50,981 nucleotides of DNA. Origin: Gemmatimonadota bacterium (GTDB taxonomy: Bacteria; Gemmatimonadota; Gemmatimonadetes; Gemmatimonadales; Gemmatimonadaceae). Made by a program: the position numbers and the translations under genes. Below are positions 7,622-15,163 of the stretch, in pieces (the first letter of the stretch is position 1; every line of letters begins with the position of its first letter). The stretch spans positions 1 through 50,981 of the forward strand of contig VHBP01000010.1 of assembly GCA_016871915.1 (NCBI GenBank), given 5' to 3'. The notes under the pieces are model-generated. The model was not told the DNA's origin, made no database searches, and saw nothing but the letters and a program-made list of their open reading frames with translations.

Positions 7622-9292
7622 ATGTCCCTCGCGCTCGCCCGGAAATACCGCCCCCGTCGGTTCGCCGATGTCGCGGTTCAGTCGCACGTGGCGACGACCC
7701 TGCGGAACGCGATCGGATCCGACCGGCTGGGGCACGCCTACCTCTTCTGTGGGCCGCGCGGGACGGGGAAGACGACCCTCGCGCGCGTGCTGGCGATGGC
7801 GCTCAATTGCGAGCAGAAGCGCCCCGATCATGAGCCATGTGGCGAGTGCCCGTCATGTCAGCGGATCTGGAGCGGGGGGGCCTCGCTCGACGTGATCGAG
7901 ATGGATGCCGCATCCAACCGCAGTGTGGATGATGCGCGCGAGCTCCGCGAGCGCGCGATGTACGCCCCCTCAGGGGATGATCGCCATAAGATCTACATCC
8001 TCGACGAAGCGCACATGCTCACGCGCGAGGCGTGGAACACCCTGCTCAAGGTGCTCGAGGAACCGCCGCCGCGGGTCATCTTCATCTTCGCGACGACGGA
8101 TCCGCAGAAGATCCAGCAGGCGGCGGCGCCGGTGCTCTCGCGCGTGCAGCGCTTCGACCTGCGTCGCATCGGGCCCGCCGAGGTGCGGGAGCGTCTGCGG
8201 AGCGTGCTCGCGGCGGAGGGGATCACGGCGGAGCCCGAGGCGCTGGCGATGCTCGCGCGCGCGGCCGATGGCTCGATGCGTGATGCGCTTTCCCTCACCG
8301 ATCAGGCGCTCTCCCTGGGCGGGGACACGTTGACGGCGGAGCGTGTGCGCGAGTCGCTCGGGCTGGTCCACGAAGAGGAACATCTCCGGCTCCTCGAGCT
8401 CGTCGCGCAGCGGCAGGCGGGAGAGGTCTTCGCAACGGTGGCGCGGCTCGCCGATCATGGGGTGGATTTCAGCATCCTCCTCACCGACTTCGCGAACATC
8501 CTGCGTGCGCAGCTCGCGGTGGTGCTCGGGGGCACCCTCCCCGATCTCTCGGAGCGCGTACGTGATGCGCTGGCCGCACGAACCGGGGATTTCTCCGCCG
8601 GCGATCTACTGCGGATGCTGCATCTGGTCTCCGAGCTGGAGCCGCACATGCGCCGGAGCGGACAGCAGCAACTCCTCTTCGAGACGTTGTTGGTGCGGTG
8701 CGCGCTGTTGGATCGGACGCTCGACCTCGAACAGGTGTTGCGTGGGGTGAGCGAGGGTGGTGGGGCGCCGCGTGCTGCGGCGGCTCCCGCCTCGCGGCGG
8801 GCGGCGCCTCCGCCATCGACCGCGGCACCGCGCGCCTCGGCTCCTCCTCCCGCCCCGATCCCGGTGGTCGCGGATCGTGCGGAGGCCACGACGGGCCCTC
8901 GGATCCCGCTCGATCTGAATCGCCTCGTCGAACACTGGGAATCGATCACCGATGCGGTGCATGGGGAGCATGGCGCATTGATGCTCTCGAGCACCCTCGC
9001 GCATGCCACCCCCTCGGCGGTCACCGCCAGCGGGACGGTGACCCTCACCGTGACCGCCGAGGCGCACGCCGAGTTGATCTCAGGCGGAGCCGCAACCGTT
9101 CTCGCGGCGATCCGTCGGCGCTTCGATGGGGTGCAGGCGGTCGCGGTGCGCGTCGAGACGCCAGAGGCCGATCGCGCGCCGCGCCGCCTGAACGAAGGGG
9201 CGGTGAAGGCCGATCGCATGGCGATGCTCCGCAAGCAGTCCCCGCTTCTCGACGCGGCGGTCGAGGCCCTGGACCTCGAACTTCTCGATTGA
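7622..9292 (+). CDS. dnaX: DNA polymerase III subunit gamma/tau
   Basis: A 556-residue clamp-loader ATPase. It opens with the family N-terminus ALARKYRPRRFADV, Walker A GPRGTGKTT (residues 44-52), a zinc module of C63, C73, C76 and C79, Walker B ILDEAHML and the sensor segment FATTDPQKI. Domain III follows to about residue 370, then a Pro/Ala-rich linker (~380-420) and a C-terminal domain ending DLELLD. No A-rich slippery sequence is seen in the linker region, so a programmed frameshift producing a short gamma form is not evident. ATG 7622 sits at +1 of its candidate promoter. recR follows 23 bases downstream; the ybaB gene often found between them is absent. Confidence 0.95.
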   Translation: MSLALARKYRPRRFADVAVQSHVATTLRNAIGSDRLGHAYLFCGPRGTGKTTLARVLAMALNCEQKRPDHEPCGECPSCQRIWSGGASLDVIEMDAASNRSVDDARELRERAMYAPSGDDRHKIYILDEAHMLTREAWNTLLKVLEEPPPRVIFIFATTDPQKIQQAAAPVLSRVQRFDLRRIGPAEVRERLRSVLAAEGITAEPEALAMLARAADGSMRDALSLTDQALSLGGDTLTAERVRESLGLVHEEEHLRLLELVAQRQAGEVFATVARLADHGVDFSILLTDFANILRAQLAVVLGGTLPDLSERVRDALAARTGDFSAGDLLRMLHLVSELEPHMRRSGQQQLLFETLLVRCALLDRTLDLEQVLRGVSEGGGAPRAAAAPASRRAAPPPSTAAPRASAPPPAPIPVVADRAEATTGPRIPLDLNRLVEHWESITDAVHGEHGALMLSSTLAHATPSAVTASGTVTLTVTAEAHAELISGGAATVLAAIRRRFDGVQAVAVRVETPEADRAPRRLNEGAVKADRMAMLRKQSPLLDAAVEALDLELLD

Positions 9293-9315
9293 ACGACCGA
9301 TGGACCACCTGACGC

Positions 9316-9903
9316 ATGTCGGCGATTGACGAACTGATCACCGAGCTCTCGCGGCTCCCGACCATCGGCCGGAAGTCGGCGATGCGCCTCACCTATCATC
9401 TGCTCCGGCAACCCGCGGCCCAAAGCCGCAAGTTGGCCGAGGCGTTGGTGGCGCTCGTCGAGCGGATCCGTCCCTGCGAAACCTGCTTCAACCTCACGGA
9501 GGCCTCGCCGTGCGCGATCTGTGCCGATGCGCGGCGGGACCGGCAAGTGATCTGTGTGGTGGAGGCGGCGTCGGACATCGCGTCGATCGAGCGGACCGGC
9601 GAGTATCGCGGGGTCTACCATGTGCTCGGCGGGCGACTCGCACCGCTCGATGGCATCGGCCCCTCGCACCTGACCATCGCCCCGCTCGTCTCGCGCGTGA
9701 CGCAGACGGGGGCGCGGGAGGTGATCGTCGCGACCAACCCGACGCTCGAAGGGGATGCGACGGCGCTCTATCTCTCCGAGCAGCTGCGCGCCTCCGGGGT
9801 GGCGGTGAGTCGGCTCGCCCGTGGGCTCCCGATGGGCGGCGACCTCGAGTACGCCGACGGGGGGACGATCGTGCAGGCGCTCGCCGCACGGCGCACGATC
9901 TGA
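9316..9903 (+). CDS. recR: Recombination mediator protein RecR
   Basis: A 195-residue RecR, part of the RecFOR pathway that loads RecA on gapped DNA. It shows the N-terminal helix-hairpin-helix (ELSRLPTIGRKSAMRLTYHLL), a four-cysteine zinc motif (CETCFN...CAICAD), the Toprim domain starting VICVVEAASDI with YHVLGGRLAPLDGIGP, and the Walker-like C-terminal segment LARGLPMGGDLEYADGGTI. Length and domain order are normal. There is no Shine-Dalgarno or -10-like element in the 23-base gap from dnaX, so it is probably co-transcribed. Its stop overlaps the next start as TGATG. Confidence 0.95.
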   Translation: MSAIDELITELSRLPTIGRKSAMRLTYHLLRQPAAQSRKLAEALVALVERIRPCETCFNLTEASPCAICADARRDRQVICVVEAASDIASIERTGEYRGVYHVLGGRLAPLDGIGPSHLTIAPLVSRVTQTGAREVIVATNPTLEGDATALYLSEQLRASGVAVSRLARGLPMGGDLEYADGGTIVQALAARRTI

Positions 9904-10508
9904 TGTCTTCCACCAACCACGCCGCGCGCGAGATCCACTGCAAGATCGTCTACTACGGCCCGGGGCTCGGGGGCAAGACGACCAACCTCGAGGTGATCCA
10001 TCGTCGCACCGCACCGGAGACGCGCGGTCGGCTCGTGGCCCTCGCCATGGCAGAGGCGCGGACCCCCCACTTCGACTTCCTTCCGGTGGACATCGGTGCG
10101 GTGCGTGGGTTTCAGGCTCGCTTCCATCTGCATTCGGTGCCGGGGCAGGTGGTGCACAACGCGATCCGTCGACGCATCCTGACGGGGGTCGACGCGATCG
10201 TCTTCGTCGCGGATTCCGATCGGGCGCGCCTGGATGCGAACGTCGAGTCGATGCAGAGTTTGCATGACAATCTCGCGGCGCACGGACGCGCACTTGCCGG
10301 ACTCCCGTTCGTGATCCAATACAACAAGCGTGACCTCCCACAGGCTGCACCGATCTCGGAGTTGGAGGCGGTGCTGCGTCCGATGGTCGAGGCAGCGGAG
10401 GGGGTGGTGTGCGCCCCGTCGCAGGAGGCGGTCGCGCGCACCGGTATCGGGGTTTTCGAGACGCTTAAGATCGTCGGAGAACGCCTCGTGCAGGAGTGCG
10501 TGCCGTGA
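9903..10508 (+). CDS. MglA-like small Ras-superfamily GTPase
   Basis: A 201-residue GTPase close in motif to MglA of Myxococcus, which sets cell polarity and drives gliding. Seen here: EIHCKIVYYGPGLGGKTTNLE (P-loop, residues 19-27), FDFLPVDIG and RFHLHSVPGQV (switch regions with PGQ), FVADSD, and QYNKRDL (base recognition NKxD). MglA proteins usually read GPGLCGKTTN; here Cys is replaced by Gly. No MglB-type GAP gene is in the window. It sits between recR and pgsA with one-base and four-base overlaps, so it is co-translated with DNA-repair and lipid genes. A polarity, motility or envelope role is possible; the exact function is unknown. Confidence 0.85.
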   Translation: MSSTNHAAREIHCKIVYYGPGLGGKTTNLEVIHRRTAPETRGRLVALAMAEARTPHFDFLPVDIGAVRGFQARFHLHSVPGQVVHNAIRRRILTGVDAIVFVADSDRARLDANVESMQSLHDNLAAHGRALAGLPFVIQYNKRDLPQAAPISELEAVLRPMVEAAEGVVCAPSQEAVARTGIGVFETLKIVGERLVQECVP

Positions 10509-11191
10509 ATCTCCCGAACACCATCTCGGCGGCGCGCATCGTCGCCGCTCCCATCGTCGCGGCGTTGCCCTTCATCCCGTCGGTCGGGGTGCGGGCCTTC
10601 GCCTTCGTCCTCTACCTCGTGACGGCGATCTCCGATCACTTCGATGGAAAGCTCGCGCGTGAACGCGGGCTCATCACCGATCTCGGGAAGATCCTCGATC
10701 CGTTGGCCGACAAACTGCTCCTGTTGGGGACCTTCATCCCGATGTTCCTCTTGCAGGGGGCGCCGGATGATGCGTTGCTCGGTCTATTCCCCGCATTCAC
10801 CGAACGGAGCGCCTATGCCTTCACCACCTGGGGTTTCGAGGCGATCTGGTTCCCCTGGTGGGTGTTGGTCGTGATCCTCGGGCGCGAGGCCTTCATGACC
10901 TGGTTCCGTAGCTATGCGCAGGCTCGTGGCGTGGTAATCGCCGCGCAGCGACTCGGGAAGTGGAAAGCGGGGTTCCAGTACACCTGGATGGGTGCCTCCT
11001 ACCTCTGGTTCGCCGTGAAGCTCCTGCTCGATGAGCAGCAGTGGCATGGCGGAGCCTCGATGGCGGTCGCGCAGGGGATCGGGCTGATCGGCGGGGTGAC
11101 GATGGTGGTGGCAACGTTGCTCACGCTCTGGTCGCTCGGCGATTACCTCTCGCGGCACGGTGACGTCTTCGGACGTCCCCGCGTGCGCTGA
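10505..11191 (+). CDS. pgsA: CDP-diacylglycerol--glycerol-3-phosphate 3-phosphatidyltransferase
   Basis: A 228-residue membrane enzyme that makes phosphatidylglycerol phosphate from CDP-diacylglycerol and glycerol 3-phosphate. The CDP-alcohol phosphotransferase motif is complete: D-x2-D-G-x2-A-R-x8-G-x3-D-x3-D in DHFDGKLARERGLITDLGKILDPLADK. The N-terminus NLPNTISAARIVAAPI is typical of PgsA. Hydrophobic helices flank the motif, including a last one at VAQGIGLIGGVTMVVATLLTLWSL. The C-terminal half has a longer loop than E. coli PgsA (PAFTERSAYAFTTWGFEAIWF). GTG 10505 overlaps the GTPase stop (GTGA); a GTG nine bases further up is less likely. Confidence 0.88.
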   Translation: MNLPNTISAARIVAAPIVAALPFIPSVGVRAFAFVLYLVTAISDHFDGKLARERGLITDLGKILDPLADKLLLLGTFIPMFLLQGAPDDALLGLFPAFTERSAYAFTTWGFEAIWFPWWVLVVILGREAFMTWFRSYAQARGVVIAAQRLGKWKAGFQYTWMGASYLWFAVKLLLDEQQWHGGASMAVAQGIGLIGGVTMVVATLLTLWSLGDYLSRHGDVFGRPRVR

Positions 11192-11211
11192 GCCCTCACG
11201 AGGGACCGCCC

Positions 11212-12483
11212 ATGGACGTCGAACTCGTCTCGATAGGCGATGAGCTCCTGCTGGGGTTCACCATCGACACCAACGCCGCATACTTCGCTCGGCAGGCGGC
11301 AGCGGTGGGGATCCGTGTCGTGCGGCGTGCCACCGTCGGCGACGGCGCAGAGGAGATCGCCGCTGCGGTGCGAGCGGGGCTCGAGCGTACGGGCGCGGTG
11401 GTCACGAGCGGCGGACTCGGGCCGACCGCGGATGACCTGACCAAGGCCGCGATCGCCGCGCTCTTCGGTCGGGGGATGATCCTTGATGAGGGGATCCTGG
11501 AATCCTTGCGCGCGCGATGGAAGGCGAGATGGTCGCGCGAGCTTCCGGTGGCGAACTGCGCGCAGGCGATGATCCCTGAAGGCGCGACGATCCTCCCCAA
11601 TGGCCACGGCTCGGCGCCAGGCATCTGGCTCGAGGATGCGCAGGGACGCTGGGTGGCGATGCTCCCGGGGGTGCCGCGTGAGTTCCGCGGGATGCTCGCC
11701 GATGTCCTGCTGCCGAAGATGATCGAGCGCATGGGTGGGGCGACGGAGCGGCGCGTGATCCGTTCGCGCACGCTACGCACCACTGGAATCGCCGAGTCGG
11801 CGGTGGCTGATCTCCTGCAGCGGCTCGATCGTACCGCGTTCCCTGCGTCGCTCGCCTTTCTCCCCGGTTGGGAGGGCGTCGATCTTCGTCTCACCGTGCG
11901 GAACGTCTCGCCCGAGGAGGCCGATACGCGGCTCGAGGCCGCCGCTGCGCAGGTACGTGCGCCACTCGCCGACTGGATCTATGGCGAGGGGGACGATGAT
12001 CTCGCCGAGGTCGTGGTACATGCACTGCGCGCGTCCGGGCGCACCATCGCCGTCGCGGAGAGCTGCACCGGGGGGATGCTCGGGATGCGCCTCACGGCGG
12101 TCTCTGGAGCGAGTCATGCGGTGATGGGCGGGGTGATCGCCTATGACAACGCGGTGAAGGTCCGGGAGCTCGGGGTGCGCGAGTCGACGCTGGCCGAGCA
12201 CGGGGCCGTGAGCGTCGAGACCGCGCGGGAGATGGCCGCCGGGGTCCGGACGAAGTTCGGCGTGGACGTCGGGGTGAGCATCACCGGGATCGCGGGCCCG
12301 GGGGGCGGGACCCCCGAGAAGCCGGTCGGGACCGTCTGCATCGGGGTCGACCTTGGTGGGGCGGTCTCTGCTCAGCGCATCGTGACCATCGGGGATCGGC
12401 ACGAGATCCGGCAGCGGAGTGCCCAGGCGGCGCTCGCCAAGGTCCTCCGGGCCCTGAAATCTGCCGATTCGGCAGCGGGGTAG
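11212..12483 (+). CDS. cinA: CinA family protein, competence/damage-inducible nicotinamide-nucleotide amidase
   Basis: A 423-residue two-domain CinA. The N-terminal COG1058 domain (residues 1 to ~250) opens VELVSIGDELLLGFTIDTNAAYFAR and carries TSGGLGPTADDLTKAA and MLPGVPREF. The C-terminal domain (from ~265) begins AEVVVHALRASGRTIAVAESCTGGMLG and includes SITGIAGPGGGTPEKPVG; in characterised members it deamidates nicotinamide mononucleotide, recycling pyridine nucleotides. It lies 20 bases after pgsA and has a visible GAGGG at 11200-11204, seven bases before ATG 11212, one of few Shine-Dalgarno-like sites here. It ends in TAG. Confidence 0.93.
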   Translation: MDVELVSIGDELLLGFTIDTNAAYFARQAAAVGIRVVRRATVGDGAEEIAAAVRAGLERTGAVVTSGGLGPTADDLTKAAIAALFGRGMILDEGILESLRARWKARWSRELPVANCAQAMIPEGATILPNGHGSAPGIWLEDAQGRWVAMLPGVPREFRGMLADVLLPKMIERMGGATERRVIRSRTLRTTGIAESAVADLLQRLDRTAFPASLAFLPGWEGVDLRLTVRNVSPEEADTRLEAAAAQVRAPLADWIYGEGDDDLAEVVVHALRASGRTIAVAESCTGGMLGMRLTAVSGASHAVMGGVIAYDNAVKVRELGVRESTLAEHGAVSVETAREMAAGVRTKFGVDVGVSITGIAGPGGGTPEKPVGTVCIGVDLGGAVSAQRIVTIGDRHEIRQRSAQAALAKVLRALKSADSAAG

Positions 12484-12494
12484 CGGCACGGGCG

Positions 12495-12530
12495 TTGCTT
12501 CATCTATCGGCAACCCGCGAACTTACGCCG
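12495..12530 (+). promoter_or_regulatory. Candidate grpE promoter, leaderless spacing
   Basis: TTGCTT at 12495-12500, an 18-base spacer, GAACTT at 12519-12524, then six bases to ATG 12531. The -10 lacks the initial T of TAnnTT. The same arrangement is seen before the aldolase at 2669. Confidence 0.55.
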
Positions 12531-13106
12531 ATGACCGATACGCATACCAACGATTCTCCTGACACCTCCGCGACCGCGGAGGGGCCCATCGATCCTGCGA
12601 CCGAGGGGACGCCCACCGGCGCCGATGCCGTCGCGGATCCCGGAGCCCCCGCGGTCGATCCCGTGGCACAGGAGCTCGCCGAGCAGAAGGACAAGTACCT
12701 CCGGCTCTACGCCGAGTTCGAGAACTTCAAGCGCCGCGCCGTGCGTGATCGTCAGGACGCCGAGCACCGCGGGATGCAGCATCTCTTGCGTGGATTGCTC
12801 GACTCCCTCGATGACCTCTCGCGCTTCGTGACAGTCGATCCCGCGACGACCGACGCCAAGACCGTCGTCGATGGGGTGGGGCTCGTGGAGCGGAACGTGA
12901 TGAAGTCGCTCGCGGGCCATGGGCTCGAGGTCGTGAATCCCGCCGGCCAGCCGTTCGATCCCGCGGTGCATGAGGCGCTGACCACCGCCCCGGCGGCCTC
13001 CAAGGATGAGGATGGTCTCGTCGCCCAGGTCTACCAGGTGGGCTATCTCCTGAATGGCACCCTGCTGCGTCCGGCGCGGGTCGTCGTTCAGCAGTGGAAC
13101 GGATGA
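12531..13106 (+). CDS. grpE: Nucleotide exchange factor GrpE
   Basis: A 191-residue GrpE, the co-chaperone that releases ADP from DnaK. About 50 N-terminal residues are acidic and low-complexity (Asp, Thr, Ala, Pro). A long helix follows from QELAEQKDKYLRLYAEFENFKRRAVRDRQDAE, the family's conserved dimerising segment. The C-terminal beta domain shows GQPFDPAVHEALTT, VAQVYQVGYLLNGTLLRPARVVV. Length is normal. ATG 12531 is chosen because it lies at +1 of the candidate promoter and the sequence before it is not conserved. The stop overlaps the dnaJ-like start (ATGA). No dnaK or hrcA is in the window. Confidence 0.95.
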   Translation: MTDTHTNDSPDTSATAEGPIDPATEGTPTGADAVADPGAPAVDPVAQELAEQKDKYLRLYAEFENFKRRAVRDRQDAEHRGMQHLLRGLLDSLDDLSRFVTVDPATTDAKTVVDGVGLVERNVMKSLAGHGLEVVNPAGQPFDPAVHEALTTAPAASKDEDGLVAQVYQVGYLLNGTLLRPARVVVQQWNG

Positions 13107-14023
13107 GCCAGAAGGACTTCTACGCCGTCCTCGGAGTGAAGGAGTCTGCGACCGCTGAGGAGATCAAGCGCGTCTATCGCAAGCTCGCCAAGCAGTTCCA
13201 TCCTGACACCAATACGGGGGATGCGAAGGCGGCGGATCGCTTCAAGGAGATCTCGGAGGCGTACAACACGCTGGGGGACGCCGAGAAGCGGCGCGAGTAT
13301 GACGAGATGCGTCGGCTCGGGGCCTTCGGTGGCTATCCCGGTGGTGGCTTCCCCGGCGGCGGCGCGCGGCGTGGCGGGCGTGGGCCCAGCGGCGGCCCCC
13401 GCATGGAGGAGTTCGACATCTCCGGGATCGGCGGCTTCGGCGATCTCTTCGGGTCGATGTTCGGTGGTGGCGGCGCGCGGCGACCGGCGGGGCCGGAGAA
13501 GGGACAGAACGTGGAGACCACGTTCACGATCCCGTTCCGTACCGCGGTGCTCGGCGGCAAGGTCCCGCTCGACTTCACGCTCGATGGCGTGAGCAAGTCG
13601 GTGCGCATCACCGTGGCGCAGGGGAGCGAGCATGGCTCGCGCATCAAGCTCTCAGGGCAGGGTGGACCCGGGGTGCGTGGCGGGCCCGCAGGGGATCTCT
13701 ATATCACCCTCGAGGTCGCGCCCGATCCGGTCTTCACGCGTGAGGGGCGCGACCTCATCGTCGTGCTCCCTCTCAACATCGTACAGGCCACGCTCGGCAC
13801 GAAGCTCTCGGTGCGCACGATCGACGAGAAGACGGTGACGCTCACCGTGCCGAAGGGGACGGCGAGCGGCAAGCGGCTCCGGGTGCGCGGGCAGGGCGTG
13901 ACGCAGGGCGGGAAGACGGGGGATCTCCTCGTCGAGCTGCGGATCGTGGCGCCCGAGTCGCTCACCGAGGCGCAGGAGCAGCTGTTGATGCAGTTCGCCG
14001 AGGCCGCGGAGCTCGAGCGATAG
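13103..14023 (+). CDS. DnaJ-class co-chaperone lacking the zinc-finger domain (CbpA-like)
   Basis: A 306-residue J-protein that should stimulate DnaK ATP hydrolysis. The J domain is residues ~4-70 with the HPD motif at 33-35 in KQFHPDTNTGD. A Gly/Phe-rich linker follows (GGYPGGGFPGGG, to ~125), then two beta-rich client-binding domains from VETTFTIPFRTAVLGG and a C-terminal dimerisation end. The four CxxCxGxG repeats of classical DnaJ are absent, so it is a type II, CbpA-like protein. It starts within the grpE stop (ATGA), implying matched production; another ATG nine bases upstream is possible. It ends TAG. Confidence 0.9.
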   Translation: MSQKDFYAVLGVKESATAEEIKRVYRKLAKQFHPDTNTGDAKAADRFKEISEAYNTLGDAEKRREYDEMRRLGAFGGYPGGGFPGGGARRGGRGPSGGPRMEEFDISGIGGFGDLFGSMFGGGGARRPAGPEKGQNVETTFTIPFRTAVLGGKVPLDFTLDGVSKSVRITVAQGSEHGSRIKLSGQGGPGVRGGPAGDLYITLEVAPDPVFTREGRDLIVVLPLNIVQATLGTKLSVRTIDEKTVTLTVPKGTASGKRLRVRGQGVTQGGKTGDLLVELRIVAPESLTEAQEQLLMQFAEAAELER

Positions 14024-14030
14024 CAGCGGT

Positions 14031-14051
14031 GACCGCGCATGAGGCGCGGTC
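14031..14051. terminator. Hairpin between convergent dnaJ-like and mnmA genes
   Basis: GACCGCGC (14031-14038) and GCGCGGTC (14044-14051) form a perfect 8-bp stem with a 5-base loop in the 42-base gap between convergent genes. There is no T-run on either side, so it may terminate weakly or protect both mRNA 3' ends. Confidence 0.5.
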
Positions 14052-14065
14052 GTGCTTGGCCGAGG

Positions 14066-15163
14066 TTACGCCGCGCGCACCGGGAGGGCGCGCTTGCTCC
14101 GCGCGATGACCCCGCCGCCGAGCGTCACATCGTCGGCGTAGAAGACCACTGACTGGCCCGGGGAGATCGCATAGACCGACTCCTCGAGCACGACCTCGAT
14201 CTCACCCCCATCGAGCCGTACGATCGTGCCGGGCACCGGAGTCGCGCGGTGGCGGATGCGTACCTGCACGGCGTCCCCGATGCGTGGGGTGGAATCGACG
14301 AGCCAGTTCACCTCGTCCGCGACGAGGCCGCGGCCGAGGAGCTCCTCGCGCGGCCCGACGACCACGGCGCGCGTCTCCGGCCTGAGCGCCACGACGAAGA
14401 TCGGCTCGCTCCCGCCGCCGGGGAGGCCACGCCGTTGTCCGATGGTGTAGCGCGCGAACCCGGCGTGCTCGCCGATCACCGTCCCATCGCTCTTCATGAT
14501 GGGGCCAGGCAGCAACGCCGGGGCATCAGCGGGGAGCTCACGCTCGAGCACCTTCACGTAATCGCCGTCAGGGACGAAGCAGATCTCCTGGCTCTCCGGC
14601 TTCTCCGCCGTGAGCAGGCCCAGTTCGCGCGCGACGGCGCGGGTCTCCGCCTTGGTCAGCGATCCGACCGGCATCATCAGACGCGAGAGCACGCCGCGGT
14701 CGATCCCCCAGAGGAAATACGTCTGATCCTTGTCGGCGTCGCGGCCGCGCAGGAGCTGACCGTCGACGATGCGCGCATAATGCCCCGTGGCGACCCATCG
14801 CGCATCGATCTGATCGGCCTTGACGACGAGATCGCGGAACTTGGTGAAGGTATTGCAGCGCACGCAGGGGATCGGGGTGCGCCCTGCGGCATATTCGGCG
14901 ACGAACTGTTGTAGCACGTCGTGCCCGAACTGGTCCTGCAAGTTGAGCACGTAGTGCGGGATCCCGAGCCCTTCGGCCACGCGGCGCGCATCGTTGACGC
15001 TGTCGAGCGAGCAGCAAGGGCGATCGGGGATGTCGCCGCCGTCGTGGAAGAGCTTCATCGTCACGCCGATCACATCGTAGCCCTGGCGCACGAGCAACGC
15101 GGCGGCCACCGATGAATCGACGCCCCCTGACATGGCGACCAAGACCCGCTCCCGCGTGGCCAT
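14066..15163 (-). CDS. mnmA: tRNA-specific 2-thiouridylase MnmA
   Basis: A 365-residue PP-loop enzyme that adds sulfur to C2 of the wobble uridine in tRNA-Lys, -Glu and -Gln. It has VLVAMSGGVDSSVAAALL (ATP PP-loop), the first catalytic cysteine in IPCVRCNTFTKF, ATGHYAR, KDQTYFLW and the second catalytic cysteine in ESQEICFVPDG, then the C-terminal beta barrel with RYTIGQRRGL. The extra CCSLDSVNDARRVAE segment near residue 50 is typical of the family. Its ATG overlaps by one base the stop of the cysteine desulfurase upstream (TGATG), a sensible pairing because the desulfurase supplies the persulfide sulfur. It ends with TAA at the hairpin shared with the dnaJ-like gene. Confidence 0.95.
   Translation of the reverse strand: MATRERVLVAMSGGVDSSVAAALLVRQGYDVIGVTMKLFHDGGDIPDRPCCSLDSVNDARRVAEGLGIPHYVLNLQDQFGHDVLQQFVAEYAAGRTPIPCVRCNTFTKFRDLVVKADQIDARWVATGHYARIVDGQLLRGRDADKDQTYFLWGIDRGVLSRLMMPVGSLTKAETRAVARELGLLTAEKPESQEICFVPDGDYVKVLERELPADAPALLPGPIMKSDGTVIGEHAGFARYTIGQRRGLPGGGSEPIFVVALRPETRAVVVGPREELLGRGLVADEVNWLVDSTPRIGDAVQVRIRHRATPVPGTIVRLDGGEIEVVLEESVYAISPGQSVVFYADDVTLGGGVIARSKRALPVRAA

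Noticed and set aside
8700-8900. A programmed frameshift site in dnaX
   Set aside because: No A-run or other slippery heptamer is visible in the linker region.
8455-10350. A 631-codon minus-strand open frame
   Set aside because: It is antisense to dnaX, recR and the GTPase gene, low in complexity and without domains.
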